Source: CADEED01 sp963711635
GTDB taxonomy: Bacteria > Pseudomonadota > Gammaproteobacteria > Steroidobacterales > Steroidobacteraceae
Assembly (NCBI GenBank): GCA_963711635.1
Contig: CAVQEZ010000022.1
Location: 1 to 64,000 of the forward strand
Reading direction: 5' to 3'
DNA length: 64,000 nucleotides
Positions 56,924 to 64,000 of this stretch are shown one piece after another; positions within the stretch are counted from its first letter, which is position 1, and every line of letters begins with the position of its first letter. Made by a program: the position numbers and the translations under genes. The notes beneath the pieces are model-generated. The model had not been told where the DNA came from. It did no database searches and saw only the letters and a program-made list of their open reading frames with translations.

Positions 56924-57893
56924 TCCCGCGACACGCGGATGATGAGCTTGCCGCGCGTATGCCCCTCGCGGCTCTTCTCCCAGGCCTTGGCAGCCTCCGC
57001 CATCGGGTAGACGGCTTCGACGTACACCTTGAACTTGCCGGCGTCGGCCAGGTCGCCGACGCGCACGAGCAGATCCGCGCTGGAGGCGCCGGTCGAACGA
57101 TCGGGCCGCACGCAGCGGATTTTCGCCGCGGCGCAGGCCGCCGCGTCCGGCGCTCCGACGATCGACACCAGCGTGCCGCCCTTGCGCACGATGCCGATGG
57201 AGCGCGCATTGGTCTCGGCATTGGCGGTATTGAGCACCAGGTCGACATTGTTGAAAGCCTCCTCGAACTTCTGCGCGCGATAGTCGAAGAAGTGGTCGAC
57301 GCCAATCGACTGCAGGAATTCGCGGTTGTTAGCCGACGCCGTGCCGATGACCTGCGCTCCCGCGGCCTTGGCGATCTGCACGGCCGCGGAACCCACGCCG
57401 CCGGCGGCGCCGTGGATCAGCACCTTCTGGCCGGCCTTGATGTTGCCGGCCTCGTGCAGCGCGCGATACGCCGTCTCGCCGGCAATGGGCATCGCCCGCC
57501 GCCTGCTCGAAGGTCATGGACTGGGCTTGCGCGCCAGGACCGATACCGGCACCACGGCATATTCGGCGTAGCTGCCGCTCTGCCGCGCGACGCCCAGCAC
57601 CTCATCGCCAGCCTTCCAGCCGCTCACGCTCGGCACCCAGCGTGTCGATGACGCCGGAGACATCCGCGCCCGGCGACCTGCCCGACGCGGCTGCCCGCGA
57701 CCTTCCAGTCCACCGGATTCACACCCGCGGCGCGCACCTTGACCAGGACTTCGCCCGCGCCAGGCCGGGGCACGGGCATCTCGCGCACCGACAGCGTGCC
57801 GCCCTCACCCACTTGCACGCCCTGCATTTTCTCGGGGGCAGCCTGCGCGGCCGCGCACATCGCCATGGCGGCGCCGAGAAGCGTGAAACGCAT
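56920..57893 (-). CDS. Exported MDR-type (quinone oxidoreductase-like) dehydrogenase; several frame changes
   Basis: ATG 57891-57893 follows AGGAG. The first 19 residues form a signal peptide (FTLLGAAMAMCAAAQA), unusual for this cytoplasmic family. The MDR fold follows: VREMPVPRPGAGEVLVKVRA, GVNPVDWKVAGS, then GADVSGVIDTLG, EVLGVARQSGSYAEYAVVP and GETAYRALHEAGNIKAGQKV. The nucleotide motif HGAAGGVGSAAVQIAKAAGA is intact. Between 57,500 and 57,690 about four frame changes are needed. Without zinc ligands it resembles NADPH:quinone reductases. The cofactor supply outside the cytoplasm is unclear. Confidence 0.78.
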
Positions 57894-57990
57894 GATCACT
57901 CCTTTCTTTATATATGTACCCGGAATCGTTACTCGATTGATACCGGCGCGCAATCGACCCTGTGACCGGCAGCTGAGGATACTGCCAGCC

Positions 57991-59398
57991 ATGCAGGACG
58001 CGGGGCGTGTCATCGCCATCATCGGCGGGGGATTTTGTGGAGTTGCGCTGACCACCCGGCTGCTGCGCCTGTCGGCGCCCGGCACGACGCGCATCGTCAT
58101 CGTCGAACCGCGCGCCGAGCTCGGCGCCGGCGTGGCCTACGCCACGCGCGACTATCCCTATCCCCTCAACGTGGCCGCGGGACAGATGTCGCTGGATGGC
58201 ACGGCGCCCCAGGACTTCCTCGAATTCGCGCGCGGCCAGGGCATCAACGCCACCGCCGGCGACTATCTACCGCGGCAGGTCTACGGCGAATATCTGCGCG
58301 CGCGGTTGGCGGAATCCGCGCGCAGCATTCCCGAGCCACTGCGTCCCCGACATCGCCGCGCGCGCGTGCTGCAGCTGTGGCGCACGCTCGGCCGGATGGG
58401 AACTGTGGCTCGACGACGGCAGTACCCAGCGTGCCGACGACGTGGTGCTGGCGATTGGCAACGCGCCGCCCGCAAGACTGGCCGAATTCGCACCCATCGC
58501 CGGCTCGGTGAGCCTCATCGACGACCCCTGGAGTCTCGGTGACTGTGCGCACCAGAACATCGGCAGTGTATTGCTGCTGGGCAGCGGCCTCACGATGGTC
58601 GACGCGGCACTGAGGCTGGCCGCCATCCGTCCGCGGGTGACGCGCATCCATGCGCTGTCGCGCCACGGCTTGCTGCCGCAATCCCAGGCCAGCGAATCGC
58701 GCCCCGCCCGCAAGCCCGCGCTGGATGCGCTGCGCGCCGATTCCGCGCGGCGCCTGACCCGCCTGCTGCGCGAGTCGGCGCGGCAGGTCGAAGCGGCCGG
58801 CGGCGACTGGCGCGAGGTTTTCGCGCTGGCACGCCCGCGCCTGCCGTCGATCTGGAGCGCGCTCTCGCAGGTCGAACGTGCGCGTTTCCTGCGCCATGTG
58901 CGCGCCCATTGGGATGTGAATCGCCATCGCGCGCCGGCGGGACCGCTCGCGGCGGTACGCACGCTCGAACGCCAGGGCGTTTTCGAGGTACACGCCGGCC
59001 GGCTCGAGGAACTGCGACCGCTGGACGAGATGATCGAAGTGACCTGGCGGCCGCGCGGCGCCGCACGCACGCGCGCCTGGCTGGTGGACCGCGTGGTCAA
59101 CTGCACGGGACCCGATTCGCGCGTGACGCGCAACCCGGATCCGCTGGTGCAGTCGCTGCTCGCGGGCGGCTGGATCCGGCCGGACGCGCATGGCCTCGGC
59201 ATCGACGTCGCGCCCGACGGACGCGTGATCTCGCGCGACGGCACGCCGGTAGATAGGCTGCACTACCTCGGCCCCTGGCTGCGCGCGCGTGACTGGGAGG
59301 CAACCGCCGTGCCCGAGTTGCGCGAGCATGCGGCACGACTGGCGCGGGCGCTGCTGGACCAGGGCCGGGTCGCGGGGCGCATGACAGCCACCGGTTGA
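57991..59398 (+). CDS. FAD/NAD(P)-binding protein of the PF13454 type; frame change near the middle
   Basis: ATG 57991 begins with a dinucleotide-binding motif, VIAIIGGGFCGVALTTRLLR. Next come VEPRAELGAGVAYATRDYPYPLN and a PQDFLEFARGQG segment typical of this FAD-dependent family. The frame changes near 58,350-58,400, after which ELWLDDGSTQRADDVVLAIG and GSGLTMVDAALRLAAI (second Rossmann motif) continue, ending DQGRVAGRMTATG. Relatives include amine or sulfur oxidoreductases of unclear role. It is divergent from the exported dehydrogenase. Confidence 0.8.
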
Positions 59399-59446
59399 CC
59401 GGCAGTCCTGCTGCCGGCATCGCCGCGACCTGCTAGTCTGCGCCGC

Positions 59447-60463
59447 ATGTCGAAATCCAAACTCGCTTCGTTCCTGGCCGCGGCAGTGTTCGCTGGGCTG
59501 GCCGCCTGCAGCAAGGGACCCTCGAGCGAGGTCACGCTGCTGAACGTGTCCTATGATCCGACGCGCGAGCTCTACGACGACATCAACGTCGCGTTCGCCG
59601 CGCACTGGAAGCAGACCCATGGCCAGAGCGTGAGGATAAGCCAGTCGCACGGCGGCTCCGGACGCCAGGCGCGCGCAGTGATCGACGGCCTGCCCGCCGA
59701 CGTGGTGACGCTGGCGCTGGCCGGGGACATCGACGCCATCGCCGAACAGGGCAAGCTGCTGCCGATCAACTGGGAACAGCGCCTGCCCGACAACAGCGCG
59801 CCTTACTACTCGACCATCGTGTTCCTGGTGCGCGCCGGCAATCCGAAGCAGATCCGCGACTGGGGCGACCTGGTGCGCAACGACGTGCAGGTGGTCACCC
59901 CGAATCCGAAGACCTCGGGTGGCGCGCGCTGGAACTACCTGGCGGCCTGGGCCTGGGCGGAACGCCAGCCCGGTGGCAGCGAGGAAAGCGCCAGGGAATT
60001 CGTGCGCAGGCTGTACAAGAACGTACCGGTGCTGGACACGGGAGCGCGCGGTGCCCTGACCACGTTCGCGCAACGTGCCATCGGCGACGTGGCCATCTCC
60101 TGGGAGAACGAAGCTCACCTCGCGTTGCGCGAGATGAACGCCAGCAAGTTCGAGATCGTCGTGCCTTCGATCAGCGTGCTGGCCGAGCCTTCCGTGGCCG
60201 TGGTCGACAAGGTGGTCCTGCGGCGCGGCACGCGCGAAGCGGCCGAGGGATACCTGGAATTCCTCTACACGCCCGAAGGCCAGGAAATCGCCGCGAAGAA
60301 CTTCTACCGGCCGCGCAACCCGGAAATCGCCGCCAAATACGCCGCGCAATTCGCCCAGGTCGAGCTCGTGGGCATCGACCACTTCGGCGGCTGGAAACTG
60401 GCGCAGAAGACGCATTTCGCCAGCGGCGGCGTGTTCGATCAGATCACCGGCACGAAACCGTAA
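59447..60463 (+). CDS. Second sulfate-binding protein, predicted lipoprotein
   Basis: This paralogue of the protein at 42404 starts with a lipobox (GLAACSKGP) rather than a cleavable signal. It keeps the ligand motifs SQSHGGSGRQARAVIDGL, VTPNPKTSGGARWNYLAAW and LDTGARGALTTF. It is therefore a membrane-tethered Sbp-type receptor. There are no permease or ATPase genes next to it. Its stop codon abuts the left end of the palindromic element (TAAATGGGGAC). Confidence 0.9.
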   Translation: MSKSKLASFLAAAVFAGLAACSKGPSSEVTLLNVSYDPTRELYDDINVAFAAHWKQTHGQSVRISQSHGGSGRQARAVIDGLPADVVTLALAGDIDAIAEQGKLLPINWEQRLPDNSAPYYSTIVFLVRAGNPKQIRDWGDLVRNDVQVVTPNPKTSGGARWNYLAAWAWAERQPGGSEESAREFVRRLYKNVPVLDTGARGALTTFAQRAIGDVAISWENEAHLALREMNASKFEIVVPSISVLAEPSVAVVDKVVLRRGTREAAEGYLEFLYTPEGQEIAAKNFYRPRNPEIAAKYAAQFAQVELVGIDHFGGWKLAQKTHFASGGVFDQITGTKP

Positions 60464-60508
60464 ATGGGGACATTCCTCGATTCCTGGCAAATGGGGACGG
60501 ACCTGAGG

Positions 60509-60558
60509 GGTTGCGGTGGCGGAGGCGTGCGGTGCGGTCTGCGGGCAAACGGGGACGG
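60509..60558 (+). repeat. Left arm of long inverted repeat
   Basis: This arm is complementary to 60802-60847 over nearly its full length. It includes GTGCGGTCTGCGGGCAAACG followed by GGGACGG; the partner reads CCGTCCCCGTTTGCCCGGAG then ACCGCACCGCACGCC. Confidence 0.7.
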
Positions 60559-60600
60559 GTGAGGTTTGCGCGATACGCCTGCCCACGGCTGACTCTCTTT

Positions 60601-60760
60601 GCTCCCTCAAGGTCGCGCGCGCTTCGAAAATTTCCGGACGGAAATTTTCGGCGGCCGCTCGTCGGAAGCGGACCGCCTTCAGGTTTGCAGAAATGGCTGC
60701 GCCGAAATGCAACACGGCGGCGGTCGGGCGCTTCCTCCTCGCCGCGCTCCATTCGGTCGC
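60601..60760 (+). repeat. Core unit copy 1
   Basis: The core runs from GCTCCCTCAAGGTCGCGCGC to CGCTCCATTCGGTCGC and includes GAAAATTTCCGGACGGAAAT. It is flanked by its own inverted arms (about 60571-60600 and 60759-60788, built on GACTCTCTTT and AAAGAGAGTC). Confidence 0.7.
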
Positions 60761-60801
60761 AAAGAGAGTCAGCCATGGACAGGCGTACCACCCGAGGCGC
60801 T

Positions 60802-60847
60802 CCGTCCCCGTTTGCCCGGAGACCGCACCGCACGCCTCCGCCGCCAC
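60802..60847 (-). repeat. Right arm of long inverted repeat
   Basis: This is the reverse complement of 60509-60558 with a few mismatches. Together they enclose core copy 1. Confidence 0.7.
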
Positions 60848-61056
60848 GATCCGCAGCTCCGTTCCCTGTTGCCGAGCCATCGCGCTGTGTCCCCGAGGGT
60901 GGAAAAGATCGCAAGACTCGGTGTTCTGGTTCTCGCTGAGCCCTGGGAGTCGTGCACTCTTTTCCCAGCAGCGGCAAATGGGGACGTCCCGCGCTCGCCA
61001 GCACGCGGGGACCGTGCGGTGCGGGTGGGCGCGCCTTTCGAGGGTTGACCCGCTCT

Positions 61057-61216
61057 GCGACCGAATGGAGCGCGGCGAGGAGGAAGCCAATACGGCCGCC
61101 GCGATGCATTCCAGCGCAGCCATTTCTGCAGACCTGCAGGCCGTAGGCTTCCGACGAGCGAACGCCGAAAATTTCCGTCCGGAAATCTTTCGAAGCGCGC
61201 GCGACCTTGAGGGAGC
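61057..61216 (-). repeat. Core unit copy 2, inverted
   Basis: Read on the minus strand this copy matches 60601-60760 across its length with scattered differences. Its flanking arms (61020-61056 and 61217-61253, built on GGGTTGACCCGCTCT and AGAGCGGGTCAACCC) differ from those of copy 1. Confidence 0.7.
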
Positions 61217-61286
61217 AGAGCGGGTCAACCCTCGGAAGGCGCGTCTACGCCCCACTCCGTCCCCGTTTGCTAGGGGACTGTCCCCA

Positions 61287-61964
61287 TTAATCCACAACGA
61301 GTTTGTAGCCGCTCGGAGCCGCGGTCTGCAGCAGCTGCGGTACGGACGGATTCGCCTCGATCTTGTGGCGCAGGCGATGCACCAGCTGCTTGAGCAGCTG
61401 ACGATCGCCCGAGCCGCGATGCCCCCACACCTGCACCAGCAGGCGATCGGAATTCACGGCTCGGCCCGCCTGCGCCAGCAGCATCTGCAACAGCCGCAGC
61501 TCGAGCTTGGTGAGACTGATGGCTTCGCCGCCGGCGATGCGCACGGTGTAGTTCTCCAGGTCGAGCGTGACGCGGCCCGCGGCCAGGGGCGCATGACTGC
61601 GCTCGGTGCTGGCCCGTCGCAGCAACGCCTTGACGCGCGCCAGCAGGGTCTTGGGGCTGAAGGGCTTGGTGAGATAGTCATCGGCACCCAGATCCAGCGC
61701 CTTGACCAGGTCCTGCTCTTCGCCGCGCGCCGTCAACATCATGACCGGCACGTCGCCGCGCGCGCGGATGGCCGTGCACACCTCGAAACCGGAGGTCCCC
61801 GGCATGTTGATGTCGAGGATCACGAGATCGGGAGACTCGGCGTCGAACGTGGCCAGCGCGCCCGGCCCGTCGCTGGCCTTGATCACGAGATATCCGGCCT
61901 GCGACAGCGAGTACGCCACCAGGCCTAACAAGTCGAGATCGTCGTCCGCAACCAGGATCTTCAT
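61287..61964 (-). CDS. OmpR-family response regulator
   Basis: The receiver shows VADDDLDLLGLVAYSL, Asp51 in VILDINMPGTSG and Lys in DYLTKPFSPKTLLARV. The C-terminal winged helix includes ISLTKLELRLLQMLLAQAGR and HRGSGDRQLLKQLVHRLRHK, the OmpR/PhoB DNA-binding type. Its start overlaps the kinase stop by 4 bp. Its TAA stop sits at the edge of the palindromic element. Targets are unknown. Confidence 0.93.
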   Translation of the reverse strand: MKILVADDDLDLLGLVAYSLSQAGYLVIKASDGPGALATFDAESPDLVILDINMPGTSGFEVCTAIRARGDVPVMMLTARGEEQDLVKALDLGADDYLTKPFSPKTLLARVKALLRRASTERSHAPLAAGRVTLDLENYTVRIAGGEAISLTKLELRLLQMLLAQAGRAVNSDRLLVQVWGHRGSGDRQLLKQLVHRLRHKIEANPSVPQLLQTAAPSGYKLVVD

Positions 61965-64000
61965 CGCTCGCTTCCTTGCGGTTCGATGGGCAGTGTCAGC
62001 GTGAATCGTGTGAAGCCGTCGGCGGTGCGCGCCGCCGCGATGCTGCCTCCGTGGCGCTCGACGATCGAGCGTGATATCCACAACCCGAGGCCGAGCCCGC
62101 CGGGCTCGGGCTCCTGCGCGCCGCCGCGCTTGAAGCGCTCGAAGATGCCCACGGTATCGCCTTCGGGCAGCCCAGGGCCGGAGTCCTCGACCCAGGCGCT
62201 CACGGAGTTGCCATCGACGCGTGCGCCGACGCGGATCGGCGAACCCTCGGGCGCAAACTTGCTGGCATTGGCGATCAGGTTGACGAACACCTGGGTGAGA
62301 CGCGTGGCGTCGCCCTGCAGCTCGACGCCGTCGGGCACGTCGACTTCGAGCGGCTGGCGACGCTGGCGCAACAGCGCCTCGACCAGGCCACGCGCGTCGT
62401 CGACGACGTCCTTGATCTCGATGCTCTGGCGGCGCACGTCGAGCTGACCGGATTCGATGCGCACGCTCTCGAGCAGGTTGTCGATGAGGCGCGTCAGCCG
62501 CATGGTGCCCCGTTCCAGCGACAGCACCAGGTCCTCGAGTTGCTCCGGCGGGCTGGTCTTCAGCCCTTCGCGCAGCAGCTCGATGGAGGCCAGCTGCGCC
62601 GCCAGCGGCGTGCGGAATTCGTGGCTGACATTGGCGAGCACGGTGTCGCGCGCGCGGCGCACGCCCTCGAGCTCGGTCTCGTCGCGCATCACCTGCACTT
62701 GAAGTCCATCGACCACGCGCGAGCTGGTGATCACGGTCTGGCGATTGCCCGCGCGCGTCTGCAATTGCTCCACCGACTGCGCGCTGCCGGACTGGCGTGC
62801 GCGCAGGATGGGGCAGGCGGTGGTCGCGCAGGGTCGCGTGCCGCTGGGCGATCCGGGTGGTCCGCAGGGCTTGAGCACGTCGCCGCAGAACTTGCCGATG
62901 GCCTCGCCGGCCTCGATGCCCAGCAGACGCGCGGCCTGTGGGTTCAGATAGCGGATATTGCGCTCCTGGTCGACGGCATACACGCCCTCGACCACGGCTC
63001 CCAGCACCACCTGCGCCTCGGCCTCGCGCTGGCGCAGCTCGGAATTCAGATCGACCAGGTTGCGGCGCATGTCGTCCATGGTGCGCGCCAGCTGGCCGAT
63101 CTCGGCCGGGCCCGCGGTGGGTATCGAGGTCGCGAAATCTCCCTGGCCGAGGCGCACGGCGGCGTCGGTGAGCGCCTCGGTGGGCTTGGTGACGCGCCAG
63201 CCTAACAACACGCCGGCAACCACCGCGAGCAGCGCGAACACCACGGCCGTCAGGATCAGGCGCGAGACCAGCGAGCTCACCGCCCGGTCGGTTTCGGTGG
63301 ACGAGGCGCGCGTCTCGATCAGCGCGATGCCCTCGCCGCTCGAGGAAAAGACTGGATAGCTCGAGGCGTACAGGCCCAGGGAATCGATTCTCTGCACGGC
63401 AAATCGCCCGTCCGCCAGTGCCTGCGAGTGCAGTGACGTGAATTCATTGACGGGGGTGGCATTGAAGGCGCGGTAGTTGACGATGCGCACCGGCAGGCCG
63501 GTGTGTTCGGACATCAGGTTCGCGAGCTCGTCGCCGAGCAGGCGCACCACCACCACGCTGAACGAGGAATATTGGGCGGGCAGCCTGGCCACACCGCCAA
63601 TCACGGAATACTCGGTGCCGGGCGGCACCGCCATGAAGCGCTCACCCTGCTCCACGGCCACCGTGTACAGCTGTGGCCAGGGCAGCTCGACGCCGCTGGC
63701 CGCGACCACCTGGGCGCCGTCGAACACGGCACAGGCATCCAGCTCGCTGGTCTCGCAGAATCGGCGCAGGAACGGCGCCAGGCCTTCGCGGCCGGGCTCG
63801 GCAACCAGGCGCCGCAGCGGCGGCCGTTCGGCCAGCACGCGCGCGTAGGTCAGCGTGTCCTCCGCGGTGCGCGTGATCTCGGCGCGCGAATTGGCGCCGG
63901 CGAGCTGCACGCGGATCTTCTGCTGGCCGTCGGCCAGGTCGCGCAGCATGTCGATGGCGAAGTAGGAAATGCCCGCGGCGACCAGCAGCACGATGGCCAG
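61961..64000 (-). CDS. Membrane histidine kinase with HAMP and Cys-rich PAS domain, N-terminus outside the window
   Basis: The frame is open to the window edge, so the first residues are missing. A membrane segment (LAIVLLVAAGISYFAIDML) precedes an extracytoplasmic region of about 200 residues and a second one (LILTAVVFALLAVVAGVLLG). HAMP follows, then PAS (AVVEGVYAVDQERNIRYLNP) with five cysteines (FCGDVLKPCG, RPCATTACPI). DHp is ANVSHEFRTPLAAQLASIEL; the ATPase shows NLIANASKFAPEG, DSGPGLP and GGLGLGLWISRSIVERHGG. It pairs with the OmpR-type regulator. The cysteines may bind metal or sense redox state. Confidence 0.92.
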   Translation of the reverse strand: MAIVLLVAAGISYFAIDMLRDLADGQQKIRVQLAGANSRAEITRTAEDTLTYARVLAERPPLRRLVAEPGREGLAPFLRRFCETSELDACAVFDGAQVVAASGVELPWPQLYTVAVEQGERFMAVPPGTEYSVIGGVARLPAQYSSFSVVVVRLLGDELANLMSEHTGLPVRIVNYRAFNATPVNEFTSLHSQALADGRFAVQRIDSLGLYASSYPVFSSSGEGIALIETRASSTETDRAVSSLVSRLILTAVVFALLAVVAGVLLGWRVTKPTEALTDAAVRLGQGDFATSIPTAGPAEIGQLARTMDDMRRNLVDLNSELRQREAEAQVVLGAVVEGVYAVDQERNIRYLNPQAARLLGIEAGEAIGKFCGDVLKPCGPPGSPSGTRPCATTACPILRARQSGSAQSVEQLQTRAGNRQTVITSSRVVDGLQVQVMRDETELEGVRRARDTVLANVSHEFRTPLAAQLASIELLREGLKTSPPEQLEDLVLSLERGTMRLTRLIDNLLESVRIESGQLDVRRQSIEIKDVVDDARGLVEALLRQRRQPLEVDVPDGVELQGDATRLTQVFVNLIANASKFAPEGSPIRVGARVDGNSVSAWVEDSGPGLPEGDTVGIFERFKRGGAQEPEPGGLGLGLWISRSIVERHGGSIAAARTADGFTRFTLTLPIEPQGSER

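Larger units (their letters stand above)
60464..61286. repeat. Composite palindromic element between two convergent stop codons
   Basis: This 823-bp stretch has no credible gene. It is built from foldback units. Both ends carry a TGGGGAC sequence fused to the neighbouring stop codons (60465-60471 and 61280-61286). A longer arm pair lies at 60509-60558 and 60802-60847. Two 160-bp cores, 60601-60760 and 61057-61216, are inverted copies of one another. Each core has its own short inverted flanks. It resembles a non-autonomous, MITE-like or REP-like mobile sequence; no transposase is in the window. Confidence 0.7.

Noticed and set aside
58244..61297. Open frames over 400-1000 codons crossing the palindromic element on both strands
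   Set aside because: They join antisense of the FAD and sulfate-binding genes to repeat DNA. The repeat cores translate similarly on both strands because they are inverted copies, not because they are coding.
15043..63208. Five copies of GCCTAACAA, resembling integron attC ends
   Set aside because: Each is a lone copy without the paired TTGTTAGGC and hairpin expected of attC within about 150 bp, most are inside conserved genes, and no integrase or cassette array is present.
1..64000. CRISPR arrays, tRNA or rRNA genes, prophage or complete insertion sequences
   Set aside because: No regularly spaced direct repeats, no tRNA- or rRNA-like segments, and no integrase, phage structural or transposase genes were seen on either strand.

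Overview
The window is high-GC DNA with densely packed genes and many 4-bp ATGA start/stop overlaps. It encodes a Gram-negative outer-membrane toolkit: TamA/TamB, a TonB-dependent receptor, several beta-barrels and many lipoproteins. Together with a FixL/FixJ-like pair, a DmeF-type CDF, GH6 and AA10 enzymes and DUF1501/DUF1553 proteins this points to a gammaproteobacterium near Steroidobacterales/Xanthomonadales. That placement is inference. No rRNA, tRNA, CRISPR array or transposase gene was seen.

Layout. 1-2 kb: end of an alginate-export-like porin, a small exported protein and a Phenol_MetA_deg-type barrel. 2-7.4 kb (minus): a run of DUF3313 protein, class-D-like sortase, its apparent LPRTA substrate, an exported glutaminase homologue lacking the catalytic residues, a MASE4 sensor with a phosphoacceptor helix but no ATPase, and DUF1254/DUF1214. 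7.6-14.7 kb: a barrel protein, tamA, tamB and a periplasmic protein. 15-20.5 kb: MASE1 histidine kinase, LuxR-type regulator, lone receiver, then three lipoproteins. 20.6-28.5 kb: alpha/beta hydrolase, DUF748, cupin, PQQ/cytochrome c dehydrogenase, and a periplasmic methionine-sulfoxide repair pair (MsrB plus an MsrA-thioredoxin-DipZ-like fusion). 28.7-33.2 kb: GH6 cellulase and AA10 LPMO. 33.6-37.3 kb: divergent kup and Kef-type potassium transporters. 37.4-44.6 kb: anion uptake (modBC, OprO-type porin, sulfate-binding protein, CysB-like regulator). 44.6-57.9 kb (minus): a long redox/catabolic cluster with an exported dehydrogenase, MBL hydrolase, three cytochromes c-prime-like, cytochrome b561, SMP-30 lactonase, TonB receptor, DUF1549/DUF1553, DUF1501 and DmeF. 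58-64 kb: FAD protein, a second sulfate-binding lipoprotein, an 820-bp palindromic element, and an OmpR-type regulator with its kinase.

Two points cut across the window. First, a roughly 20-bp motif (core GGRCCTWSGTCCRAT) occurs five times in intergenic DNA, four times 34-58 bp upstream of a start codon (sortase, DUF3313, tamA, DUF4136 lipoprotein) and once between the periplasmic protein and the MASE1 kinase; it looks like the operator of an envelope regulon. Second, about 14 genes read well only across one or more frame changes, often at homopolymers or GC repeats. These look like residual indels in the assembly rather than gene decay, so such genes are annotated as single CDSs spanning the frame changes.
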